The translations under genes were made by a program, and so were the position numbers. The notes under the pieces are model-generated. The model searched no databases, had not been told where the DNA came from, and was given only the letters and a program-made list of their open reading frames with translations. A stretch of 64,000 bases of DNA from Brugia malayi (Eukaryota; Nematoda; Chromadorea; Rhabditida; Onchocercidae), in NCBI RefSeq assembly GCF_000002995.4, contig NW_025062479.1, positions 11,761,721 through 11,825,720 of the forward strand. The letters run 5' to 3'. Within the stretch, counting starts at the first letter, position 1. Each line of letters begins with the position of its first letter. Shown here in pieces: positions 13,544 through 25,400 of this stretch.

Positions 13544-15104
13544 GAATGAAATGAAATGAAATGAAATGAAATGTGAAATGAAATGGAATGGAATGGAATG
13601 AAATGGAATGGAATGAAATGAAATGGAATGGAATGGAATGGAATGAAATGGAATGAAATGGAATGGAATGGAATGGAATGGAATGAAATGGAATGGAATG
13701 GAATGAAATGGAATGGAATGGAATGGAATGGAATGGAATGGAATGGAATGAAATGGAATGAAATGAAATGAAATGGAATGAAATGAAATGGAATGAAATG
13801 AAATGGAATGAAATGAAATGAAATGGAATGAAATGAAATGGAATGAAATGAAATGGAATGAAATGGAATGGAATGAAATGGAATGAAATGAAATGGAATG
13901 GAATGAAATGAAATGGAATGAAATGGAATGGAATGGAATGGAATGGAATGAAATGGAATGAAATGGAATGGAATGGAATGAAATGAAATGAAATGAAATG
14001 GAATGAAATGAAATGGAATGAAATGAAATGGAATGAAATGAAATGAAATGGAATGAAATGAAATGAAATGGAATGAAATGAAATGGAATGAAATGGAATG
14101 GAATGAAATGGAATGAAATGAAATGGAATGAAATGGAATGAAATGAAATGAAATGAAATGAGATGAAATGGAATGAAATGAAATGGAATGAAATGAAATG
14201 AAATGGAATGAAATGAAATGGAATGAAATGAAATGGAATGAAATGAAATGGAATGAAATGAAATGAAATGGAATGAAATGAAATGGAATGAAATGGAATG
14301 GAATGAAATGGAATGAAATGAAATGGAATGGAATGAAATGAAATGGAATGAAATGGAATGGAATGGAATGGAATGGAATGGAATGGAATGGAATGAAATG
14401 GAATGAAATGGAATGGAATGAAATGAAATGAAATGAAATGGAATGAAATGAAATGGAATGGAATGAAATGGAATGGAATGGAATGAAATGAAATGGAATG
14501 AAATGGAATGGAATGAAATGAAATGGAATGAAATGAAATGAAATGAAATGAAATGAAATGGAATGAAATGAAATGGAATGAAATGAAATGAAATGGAATG
14601 AAATGAAATGGAATGAAATGGAATGGAATGGAATGGAATGAAATGGAATGGAATGAAATGAAATGGAATGGGATGGAATGGAATGGAATGGAATGAAATG
14701 GAATGAAATGGAATGGAATGGAATGAAATGAAATGGAATGAAATGAAATGAAATGAAATGAAATGGAATGGAATGAAATGGAATGAAATGAAATGAAATG
14801 AAATGGAATGGAATGAAATGGAATGAAATGGAATGGAATGGAATGGAATGAAATGAAATGGAATGAAATGGAATGAAATGAAATGAAATGAAATGAAATG
14901 AAATGAAATGGAATGAAATGAAATGAAATGAAATGAAATGGAATGAAATGAAATGAAATGGAATGAAATGAAATGGAATGAAATGGAATGAAATGAAATG
15001 GAATGAAATGGAATGAAATGGAATGAAATGAAATGGAATGAAATGGAATAGAATGAAATGGAATGAAATGAAATGGAATGAAATGGAATTTGAAATGAAA
15101 TGAA
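13544..15104. repeat. Pentanucleotide satellite array, units AAATG and GAATG
   Basis: About 1.56 kb of near-perfect 5-bp units, almost all either aaatg or gaatg. Rare variants are agatg at 14161, ggatg near 14671 and gaata near 15046. One frame slip occurs near 13574 (atgtg). The minus strand has no stop codon through the array, so it reads as a long FHFIS/FHFIP-type polypeptide; this is a by-product of the 5-bp repeat. The unit resembles the GGAAT core of human satellites II/III, a similarity of composition only. The order of the two unit types is not random (see findings). Confidence 0.97.
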
Positions 15105-15152
15105 AAAGAAAAAGAAAAAGAAAAGAAAAGGAAAAAGAAAAGAAAAAAAAAA
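15105..15152. repeat. Purine tract (GAAAAA/GAAAA)n at the satellite edge
   Basis: The satellite passes into g(a)3-8 units without unique sequence between. The minus strand is pure polypyrimidine. It looks like a decayed or slipped margin of the same array. Confidence 0.85.
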
Positions 15153-16489
15153 CAGATGAAGTGACTATGAAATGATTGTTGTAGAATTTTGGTGCTATTA
15201 AAGTAAGTGCTGTTATATTTGATTTGTTGAAGAGGAAGCGATCAAATAACACATATTTCAATAATGAGAAGCTTATTTCGAAATGTTTGTGAATTATAAG
15301 CACTCGATGTTAAGCAATCTCTAACACCTTTTTCACAGGCAATTGGTAAAAAGTGAAAAAGAATATTTGAGGAATAGTGAAAAATCTTAATAGCAAACAA
15401 AAATTTTCAATTCTCATCACTTTCTTCAATTATTAGGATACATTTCGTTTGTTAGCAATGATTTGTAAAAGAGGTCAAAAAAAATTTTTTTTCTCAATTT
15501 TCATTGTAGGAGTTAAATTTGATTTAACAGTTTTTAAAATTACTGCGCTAAAAATCATTCATCTATCATCATTTTAACCATTAACAAAAACAAAAAGTCA
15601 TCTTTCAAAGTTTAGCAAATCCAAACACAATTAAAATAAATGCTTCGCAAATAGCACTTATTCGAAATTTTCTTACGACATAAAATATTTGTTTATGTTA
15701 TTTGCTATTTTGCTAGGCTGAACCTAAATTAATTTCAAAATTTCGATTCTAAATGACTAATTTAATCACAATTTTATACCTGCTTTATTTGTATATAATG
15801 TTAAAATGTATGTCATCTAGCTAAAGTAAAAACACAATTTCATTTTTCTTTTTTTTTAAATGAAGTCTATTTTCATCTTATAATTATTTCACAGAAAATC
15901 AAAAAGAATGGGTAGATAGGTTTGCTCTGATCCTATAAAAGTCCATTCCTTGCAAAATTTAATCTAAAATTCAATTAGAAAATGGAAGGCGAAGCTACTA
16001 CTTTGTCCCAGAAACCTCATTTGAAGCAAAACTATACGTCAAAAAATTCATTTTGTCTACAGAATATTGGGATAACAAATTTCAAATTTGTGCATGTCAA
16101 TGGACTACGAAGTCCAAAATTCATAATGCAAAGAAAAATGATATAAGTTGAATGGTATAAAATGCCAAATTGATATTGTTATTGAACCTATCAAAGATTC
16201 GTTAAAAGCTGCCGGATGTAAACAAAATTATTTCGAATTGCTAAACCTGTCTTTTTTCTTTTAAAAGGAGTTTTCTTACTTTTTTACAAAAAGCATAGGA
16301 AAAGGAAAAGATTATCAAACTTTGTAATTATGCCACTTCAACTTTCCAATTCCATGATGGAAATAATTGAGTGAGTATGCAAATATGTTTGAAATAGCCG
16401 GAAAAAAAAATTGTGACTTCTTAAAAATGAGATAGATGGCATCTGATGGTAATGACACTGATTCAGTATTTATCATTTCAATCTTCTTT

Positions 16490-16530
16490 TTTTTCCTTTT
16501 TTTTTTTTTTTTTTTTTTTTGGGGGGGGAG
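16490..16530. repeat. T-run abutting a G-run with GGGAGGGAGG tail
   Basis: Twenty T residues are followed directly by eight G residues and then aGGGaGGGaG on the plus strand. The G side has four closely spaced G-tracts, so it could form a quadruplex. Confidence 0.9.
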
Positions 16531-16952
16531 GGAGGGAGTAGAGGGGAGAAAGAAAAATAACAATAACTTTTCGTTTAAAATTCGAAGTTTAGAGTTTTGA
16601 AAAACTACCCGAAAGCTTTCGTTTTATTTCTGAATTCAAAAGCTTACATTTGTTTTATGTTTTCAAGACAATCAATTTCTGGTCATTTATTTTGTTGGTA
16701 ACCATAAGAATTATCCATTTAACTATTCCATCAATTATAACATTGCTTTTAGATAATCTTCGTCATTTCATAAATTGTTTAACTCATATTTAAATTAATT
16801 GACAAATTTATTTGTTATGGCTAGCAATCAACCACATCAATGAATTTCTTGGCGTGCTTTTGACTTCGATAAATCTAAATGTTTTTGTAATTAAATGATG
16901 AATACGTTCCGATAATTACTTCGTTTCTTATCCATTACTAAATGAGCCATAT

Positions 16953-16955
<3 letters not shown>

Positions 16956-16990
<35 letters not shown>
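16956..16990. repeat. (TA)n microsatellite
   Basis: About 17 uninterrupted TA units. A similar tract lies at 22096-22130. Confidence 0.95.
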
Positions 16991-16993
<3 letters not shown>

Positions 16994-18519
16994 TAAAAAT
17001 GATTGCGTAAAAATTTAGTATTTTTGACTGAATTTAAAGTATATGAATTTTTAAAAGTAAATTTTAATTTCAGTTCAAGGAGTAACAGTTATAAACTTAT
17101 GACTTGAAATGTATAACATTTGTTAAGTGGAAAAAATGGTGGGGAAGTGAGGAATGAAATTCAGCAATGTAACAAATTTCAATGTGAAATTAACTGCAAT
17201 TCAGCATACAGTTTTTAAATAAATTATCAAAAATATTGAAATTATCAATTAGTTCAAAAAATTTTTTTGAAAAGTTTTTCATCAAAAAAGATTAAAATTT
17301 TTAATTAATTTCTATATTATAGATTTAAAAAAAAAAAAGGCTAGCACTGATTTCAGCACATGTCTGTTTGCTTCAAATTACATTAAAGCAAATAATGTCA
17401 ATTTTCTAAATGTATACATCAGCATTGTTTGCTTCAAAATTTCGTCTGTTTATTTTTGATTTGGAATATTTTGTTTGTTGCAAAAAAAAAAATTTGCTAA
17501 AATAAGTATGAAAAAAAGTTTGTCGAAAAAAACTTTGAAAATGTGATCGACTGATTGCGGGGCGGAGAAGGTGAGTTAAAAACAAGGGAGGAAAGAACTA
17601 AAAAAAAACGCTATTGTTTATTGATCATTTTGTTTATTATGTACAAATGAAACTAGTAGTTTTAATTGAAATTGAAAACTGTTGATGACAATAAGCAAAT
17701 AATGCATCATTTTATTCCAGTGAATAATGTGTCATGATTTTTTTAGTTCTTTTTTATTCAAAATAAATTTATCACATTAGAATCGATTAACTGTATTAAA
17801 TTTATATTACAATTTGCACTTTTTATAATATTATTTTGTTAATCAAATATTAATATTGCGCGCACGCAAACGAAAGAAAAACATTAAGTTCATTTGAATA
17901 AATAGGCGAAATTTCCCTTTTTTCTCTTTTAATAAAAAATAAACAAAAAAAGTTGTTAGTCATTAGAAAGAATTAAAGAAATCATACCAATCATGTGTCG
18001 AATTTTATTGTTCTAAATAAACATATATATAACATATTTGCGGGTAAAAAAAAATTAAATGAATAACAAGACAAACAATAATACAAAGTTATTTGTTCAT
18101 CTTGTGGAATATGGAAAATTCTCGTCATCGCGAGAGAATCTTGATAATAATTTCATACAAATTACAAAAGTTTTTAATCATAATATATTGAGAGCAGAAA
18201 GAAATGAATGAGGATAATCAAAGGAAACGTAGTTTGATCTTGAAAATACTGAAATTTCGAAAAAAAATAATATATGAAAATCTTCACTTAAGAGAAAAAG
18301 AGCAAAAAAAATTACCTTTGAAATAACTTAGCTAATATCATAAAATTATAAACATATCGAAATGAAATAATTAATAAAGCAATCATTGTAACATAAATGT
18401 AATTTTTCTTCGAATTAAAAAATGATATTATTATTCGAATTTCGATCATTATATCATCAATTGAATGTTATGCCTAAAAAAACAAGAAATTGAAACAAAT
18501 AACTCATTCACATCTAAAT

Positions 18520-18554
<35 letters not shown>

Positions 18555-20550
18555 TAAAAAAGCAATTTAAGCAATCATTTAGCAAATAACCGAAGTTAAC
18601 TAATAAAATTAAAAATAACTGAATTGTATTTCAAAAAAAAAAAATAGAAATTAAAAGGTTTAAATGAAAATTAAGATTAGAAGTCCATCTGATTTTCGGT
18701 CAGAAAAAGAAAGAATTACAAGAAGGCGAACGACAAAGTTAGAACGACTTGGAAAATATATATATATGTATGTGTGTTTGTTGGACACTATTGAAATGTT
18801 GAAAAGTGTTGAGGAGGAAGTGAACTCTAAAGATGAACGAGCTAAAAGATGCTATCAAAAATCTGAGAATGTAGCTAAACAACATCAAACGTTCCATAAT
18901 GGTCTGTAAACATAATAACCTCATTCATTTCAAGTTGCTATTAATGATTATAGATACTTGAAGAAATTGAAATGTGAACTATGAACTATGATATCATAAA
19001 CATAAAATATTTGTGATACATTTATTAATCATTTGAATCTTATTAATTCTGAAGTGAGAATCAAATGATATTGTTTCGCGGTGATCGCTTCTGTTTTCTC
19101 TTTGTCTTAGGAAAGGAAAAAGAATTATTTATTTTGGGGTGCAATGGAAATTTCTGTTTTTAGACACTTAAATTCATTTGGTATGCTTAATAGTTAAAAG
19201 CAGTAATAAGATTAGTAACAAATATAATATTTTCGAAATATGTAAGTGATAATGAGAGCAAAGTTTCATGAAACGAACCTTATAATTAATAATAATAATA
19301 ATAATTATAATAATTATTATTAATAATAATAATAATAAGGAAAATTCTAGCTACTCTGAGGAAATTCCAAACTTATACATGCATAATAAATCATTTTTTT
19401 CATGATTTCTTTGTGTTTTGATAATATTTAAAAAAACTTGTAGAAAAAAACACATTTATGTTAAATATTGTGATCATTTAGCATAACATCAAGGAGTCTC
19501 GAATGCTTTAAATAAAATAATACCATTTTTATTGTTATGAATTGATTACCGGGATAACTTTATAAATTCCCGATATGGTATGATTCACAGGACCGAATAA
19601 AATCGTTATCGTTGATCATAGTTATAAGAAAATGTTAATTATCTCTCAATTTAAAAAAGTGTTCATTTCTACCATTCAGGAGATTTAAAAAATCCATAGT
19701 ATAATAAGATCAAAATATTTGTCAGTTACGAGGATTTCGAGTAATATGAAGAAATTAAATTATATCGATAATTTCTTGGAAATTTCAACAAAATTATAGT
19801 TTCGAAACAAAAGTAATACTGAGATTTTGAGCAAATAATTTGGCCATTCTAAGATAAAAATTATCAGTAATGTGTTTCATCTCATCAGGATATGTGAATT
19901 GATGTGCTATACTTGATTTATTGCCAAATGAAGTTTGAAAACTTGAAAAGTAATGCAGTATTTTGTCCGTCATTATCGTACTTCCATATTTTTTAAATTT
20001 TTACATACTCTCATGAAAAATACAATATTTACATTTGTCACTTAGTTCGTGATGACTGCTTGTCATGTTTATTTTTCTGTATTTGAACTGTAGAAAAGCT
20101 AATTGCTAGAGATATTTCGAAATGTAAAATTTTCCTCAGGATTATAAAGTTCACTCCATACTTTATGAACAAGTTCCTCACTCAAACTTTCATGAATTAT
20201 ATCAAGTGAAAAGTCAAAAGTCAGCAACGTAATCAATGACTTCCTTCCTATTTAAAAATTTTTATCCATTTCTTTTTATCATTTCTTATATATTTATACG
20301 TTTCTGAAAAATGTTTAAAATTGTATTTTATCCACATTTTTACACCAAATTAACAACAAAAAAAATATGAAAAACATCGAAAATTAAAAAAAAAAAAAAA
20401 AAATGAAACGGCACTACTCGTAAATACTCCATTTCAAATAAATTGAAAATAATGATGCAGATAAAGCTCTTCAATCAGAAAAGTAAATTTTTAAAAATTT
20501 TAACCGATAAACTATATTTCATTATATGTTAATGTCACCTAATCAAAAAG

Positions 20551-20618
20551 TTTTTTTTTTTTTTTTAATGGATGAATATTGATGTTTTTTTTTTTTTTTT
20601 GATGGATGAATATTGATT
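20551..20618. repeat. Two tandem copies of a 34-bp unit: T16 plus tggatgaatattgat
   Basis: Two adjacent units each have a 16-base T-run followed by nearly identical 18-base text (tggatgaatattgat core; the base before it is a or g). A short inverted pair, cgataaactat near 20502 and atagtttatcg near 20622, brackets the duplication. Confidence 0.85.
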
Positions 20619-22092
20619 CGTATAGTTTATCGATCAATACAAAAAAAATAGCAATATTTTTTCATATTAAAAAAGGATAAAATTTGAACAAGCAAAATAA
20701 TTTTATAGTACTTTATCCAAGAACTAGCACAAAATTTTGTTTTCTTTTTGAGGAATGAAGAAGTGCTAAATGGAGGAAGAACAGAAGAAATTTTTTGTCA
20801 ACTTAGGACATTGGGAGGCTTCAAAAGCCATACCTTAAATGTGTTTAGAGAATAAGTGCACTTTCGACAAAATCAGAACTTATATTGAACAGGAAGCAAT
20901 TTTAAGCTCATGCTTCAAAAATATTTCAAATTTCAGTGCGAAATTTAGAAGTTCGGAAAGCAGTAAGAGCAAAAAAAGTAAGAAAAATGAGGTCTGTCAA
21001 AAAAAAAAAACTTCCACCACTAATTTCTAAAATCTTATTTATTCTGGATATAAATACACAAGCATTTTAATAAAGATTTTACAAATTCAGTAAATTCAAA
21101 AATAACATATTACATGCTTTTTTCAGTTATTTAAGATTTTTTGACAATATGTTTTCGATTTATTCATTTCATTTACAAAACCACTAATTTAAAAAATAAG
21201 CAAAAAAAAAAAAAAAAAAAGAATGAGATCTAATTTGATAAAGGGAACGGCTTTTCTGATTAAAATTAAAAAAAAAAAAATTTATTCAATTAAGCTTTAA
21301 CATTTCGTCCTTACCTGACTAAAAATTTCGAAAATTCACCGATGAAAAAATAATTTGAAAAACAAACAAAAACATAATGCAACGAGATAACATCCATACT
21401 TTTCAAAAAGCGAATAAAATTAAAATAAAACAAAAAATTGAATTCCACAATAATGTTTCGCCTAATTCAAATTATTTATGCATCTAATGGAATAAATCAA
21501 ATATTGATAGCATATGTAAACATTCAAAGAGGCAAGAGAGAGAGACAGGAGAAAGGAAAAAAAAAAAGAAAAAACAGGCGGAAAATGAAAGTACTAAGCT
21601 CATCGTACATTAACGAAATAAAGAATTCCTTCAAAATAATTATAATTAATTATCATTTTGCACAAATGTGAAAAAGAAAGAAAAAAAAAAAAACACAAAT
21701 ATTTTTTAGCAAAAAAAATAAATCGTTGCTTGTGAATATTAAGGATTGAGAAATATATAAAAGTGGAATGATTTTATAACTGATAAAAGGTGAATTTCTT
21801 TGTTGTGAGGATTGATCGTAGCACAGAGTTGTATCATCAAATGATATCCTATTTCATCCCATAATGAAGACACATTTCAAATGTTTCTCTTTATGATGAA
21901 AATTTAAACAATCAAAATAAAAATAAAAATTTGGGCATGCTTCCGTGCCTTACTGATGTTTAGTTTAACTTCTCCTTAAATTCAAATCTAATTCTTATTA
22001 AATTTAAATTTAATTTTGAAATAGAACCATATTCAATGCATAAATTGCACCAACAACAACCAAAATCATTTTCAGTTTTCATATTAACTTGT

Positions 22093-22095
<3 letters not shown>

Positions 22096-22130
<35 letters not shown>
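22096..22130. repeat. (AT)n microsatellite
   Basis: About 17 uninterrupted AT units in the 3' flank of the Ig receptor gene. Confidence 0.95.
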
Positions 22131-22132
<2 letters not shown>

Positions 22133-22417
22133 CTGAATTAATTTTTTTGTTATATACTGCAAATTATTCTATTATAAATTAATAACCCGAAAAAAACAAT
22201 ATTTCATTTTAAATGTTCCTAAAATTATCAATAATTAATAAATTATCATAGGATTGATTTGTATCGCTAAAGACTAAGCAATGAATTAACTTTAGCAACA
22301 AAAACAAATGATAAGAAAATAATGGGATCAAGCTCATCGTCACAGTAAGAAATACCTAATGTTATACATAAAGAATGGTTACAGTTCTGAAATTATGCAT
22401 ACTAATCATTGGATGAG

Positions 22418-25400
22418 TCACCTTTTTTGTATATTACCAGTGGTAAGGAAAAATTTTTCTTGTTGTTGTCGATCAAGATTATCAGTCTGACCGTATGCTA
22501 CTGATACCGGATTATAGCAATGTGTAGAACGATTTTTTAATAAATTTTGATTTATTTCAACGTCAGTATTATCACCTTTGATATGCATCCATTTAGACGA
22601 ACTTACGTAATCATCTTTTAATTGATATTTTGTTTCACCACCATTTGTACGTCGGATTGGTGTTGGACGTGTACCACTTTCAATTATCCTAAATACAAAA
22701 ATGATTTGGAAATTCGACAAACATTTTCTCTCTCAGTTAATTTTAATCTTTTGATTTTTTACATTTCACTACTACCAATATTTCATTATATTGTTCCTTC
22801 ACATCTCAATGATACAGTCTTGTATTTCTTGGCTCTGCTAGTTTCTAAAAAATTTTATTATTAATTTAAATTTAGTAATTTTATTCATATTAGGTCCAGC
22901 AAATTGAAGTGCAAAAATTGAAGTACTGGAAAAAGATGAACAACTTACTTTTGCAACTTTTTATCTAGACTAGCACATTGAGGATAGTATGTTGTTGCTG
23001 TTGAATTGATCATATAACGATCGCCAAGTTGATTGTTCGGCATTAGTAGCTGTCGTTCAGAAGGTAATGCCGGAGCTTTCGGAGGTGGGAGATTTGGAGG
23101 TGGAGGCCTTAATGAAAATGAATACCGAGTGCTTGTAATACCTTGCGCCGACTGACTATTTTTAGCAGCTTGATTCTTCCGTAAAAAATGAATAGCATAT
23201 GTTATTAATGTAAATACAATAATGAGCACTAGTAGACCACCGTAAAAGTAAAGATTTGACAATACACCATGATCTGATCCTGAAAAAAAAAAAACAATGT
23301 ATTCGTCCTGAATATTCATTACGTCAGTTGATCTTTTTAAATAACATTTAGCTGTATTAACATTGTTAACAACAAATGAACAATAAATAATCTATCATAT
23401 GACAATAAAAACTGGTCTTAAAATTCGAAATCAAAAAAGCGAAAATTTTCAAATGCTAACTTGCAATGACATGAAGATATGCCGATCGATAAGCGATATC
23501 ACCATGAGCATTTGTCACCACACAAAGATACGTCCCAGAATGCTCATATCGTACATTTGGAATGATAAGCCTGTTTAGGCTTACACCATCCGATAATTCG
23601 GCGCTTGTTTCCGGTTTTTCCAGTAGTAAAAGATGCATATTGTTTGCATGAATTAGTGTTGCATTTGCATTTGTTTGACGAATTACATTCGGATCTTCTA
23701 TCCGTTTCAACCACTACAACTATGGAAAAAAAATTTTTTATGTGCCACAAAATGTATTACTCATCTTACTGTTCCATAATTACAGGTCGTTTTTTATTCT
23801 GCACAAACATTTCGAATCGTTAAATAGTTTGTTCCCACTAGTTTAATTACTAGTGCTTTTATAACGGTTTATCTCTTTTTTAATTCAACACTAACTTTAA
23901 ATTAAGCATTGACTACATATGACACTATCTATCTTAACGTTAATATCACTTAAACTTATATGAAAATCCGAACTGGCATCAATTTGAATATTATAGTAAC
24001 ATTGTTTTCAGAATGTTAAAAGTATCAGAATGAGGATAAGAAGTTGATATTAGTGAAACTATATGTGACGTAACCACGCCACCTTTAAGTGCGTAAATAA
24101 TGATACCTTAATAAGCGGTTGTTGTTGATTTTTTACTTTACACTGAAATTGAGCAGTTCGACCAACTCGAACAGTATTGTTAAAGGGTTCATCAATGACT
24201 GGGTAAAGTTGTGCATTTGTCTGATCAATAGACCAGCTTTCACCATCCAAACCTTCGAAGAAATTTTCCACATAAACGTGAAATGATGCTTCAATGCTGC
24301 CATGTTCATTTTCTAGCTTACATACATATTTACCACCTTCACTAGGTTGTACATCGCTTAGATAAAGTATTGCCGAGGAATGGTGATAAGTAATTTCTGA
24401 AATATTAAAAAATTTTCAAAAAATGTCATTCAGAAAGTGTATGGATTACATTTTATTATGATAATTTGATTTTAAATGACAATTATCATTTTCTTAATTT
24501 TGAAAAGTAACTAATTACAAAAAATTTCATGAATTGATGTAGGATAATCGATAATAACTAATGTCATTTCCACATTCATTTCCAAATTAATACCTCGTTC
24601 TAGTGCCTTGCCATCTCTTAGCCAAGTGATATATGGCAGTGGATTTCCTTTTGCTGGACATTTTAGCAATAAAGCACCACCAATTGTTATCCTTATTGGA
24701 TTTATCATCCAATTTCGAATTTCTGTTTCGTTCTTCCACACTGGTGGAGATGCTATAAGTATTCTGTTCAGATGAATAACTAAATATAATCTGAATCCAT
24801 CAAATTTGAAATATATTTTCCTATTGTATTTGTTTAATTTAATAAATTCCAGTACAGATTAGCAGTGATTATAAATGAATAAACAATAATAGAATCTTTT
24901 TGCTTATTCTCCAACATTTGAAAAATCTGAAATATTTTGAGCTGAATAGAATTATTTTTTTTTTTTTAAAACAGATTTATCCACTCCGAAATGTCACTTA
25001 TTTCATATTCTGTTGAAAAGGTATGATTTCAGTTTATTTTCTGATATGATATGAATATTGTCAAATGGCTCACAGAATTCTTTAAATTTTAAATACTAAA
25101 ACCCCCAAAGAAACTTTCCTTTCTCACTCATTTAATTAAGAAATTCTTCCATTTATGGATTGATAGTTTTGCTGTTTTCTAATCGCTTGAAGCATTTTCG
25201 AAAACTTCGTCAATCATTACCATTCTTTCAAAGCAACAACTCTCAGTCAGATTTTCTCATTTTCTACTTATCTCTCGAGTGATAACACTATTTCCTTCCC
25301 TTGTCTCCTCCAGCTGCAAATAAAAATTCCAACTAACTATATTCCTATCCAATGATGTATCAACTTTTAGCATTCACTCGTACAACTTACATTTTCAAAT

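Larger units (their letters stand above)
15153..22417. other. Intergenic DNA between the satellite and the Ig receptor gene
   Basis: AT-rich DNA with no recognised gene. It contains a T20-G8 junction at 16501-16528, (TA)n at 16956-16990, an A-run at 18523-18552, (AAT)n with inverted halves near 19287-19338, a tandem T-run element at 20551-20618 and (AT)n at 22096-22130. The frame at 18664-18909 (plus) is Lys/Arg/Glu-rich and unlike anything I recognise. This region holds the 3' flank of the receptor gene; no clear AATAAA was found just after its stop. Confidence 0.6.

Noticed and set aside
13519..15303. 594-codon minus-strand open frame of FHFIS/FHFIP repeats
   Set aside because: It is the satellite read in one frame. 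A 5-bp unit without stops stays open in every register, and the flanking residues show no splice or domain support.
24511..24593. Longer version of the Ig2 exon continuing to a gtaatt site near 24520
   Set aside because: Joining that site to the next exon makes a TAA stop. The donor CGAG|gtatta at 24594 keeps frame and gives DGKALERE-ITYHH, as expected for Ig2.
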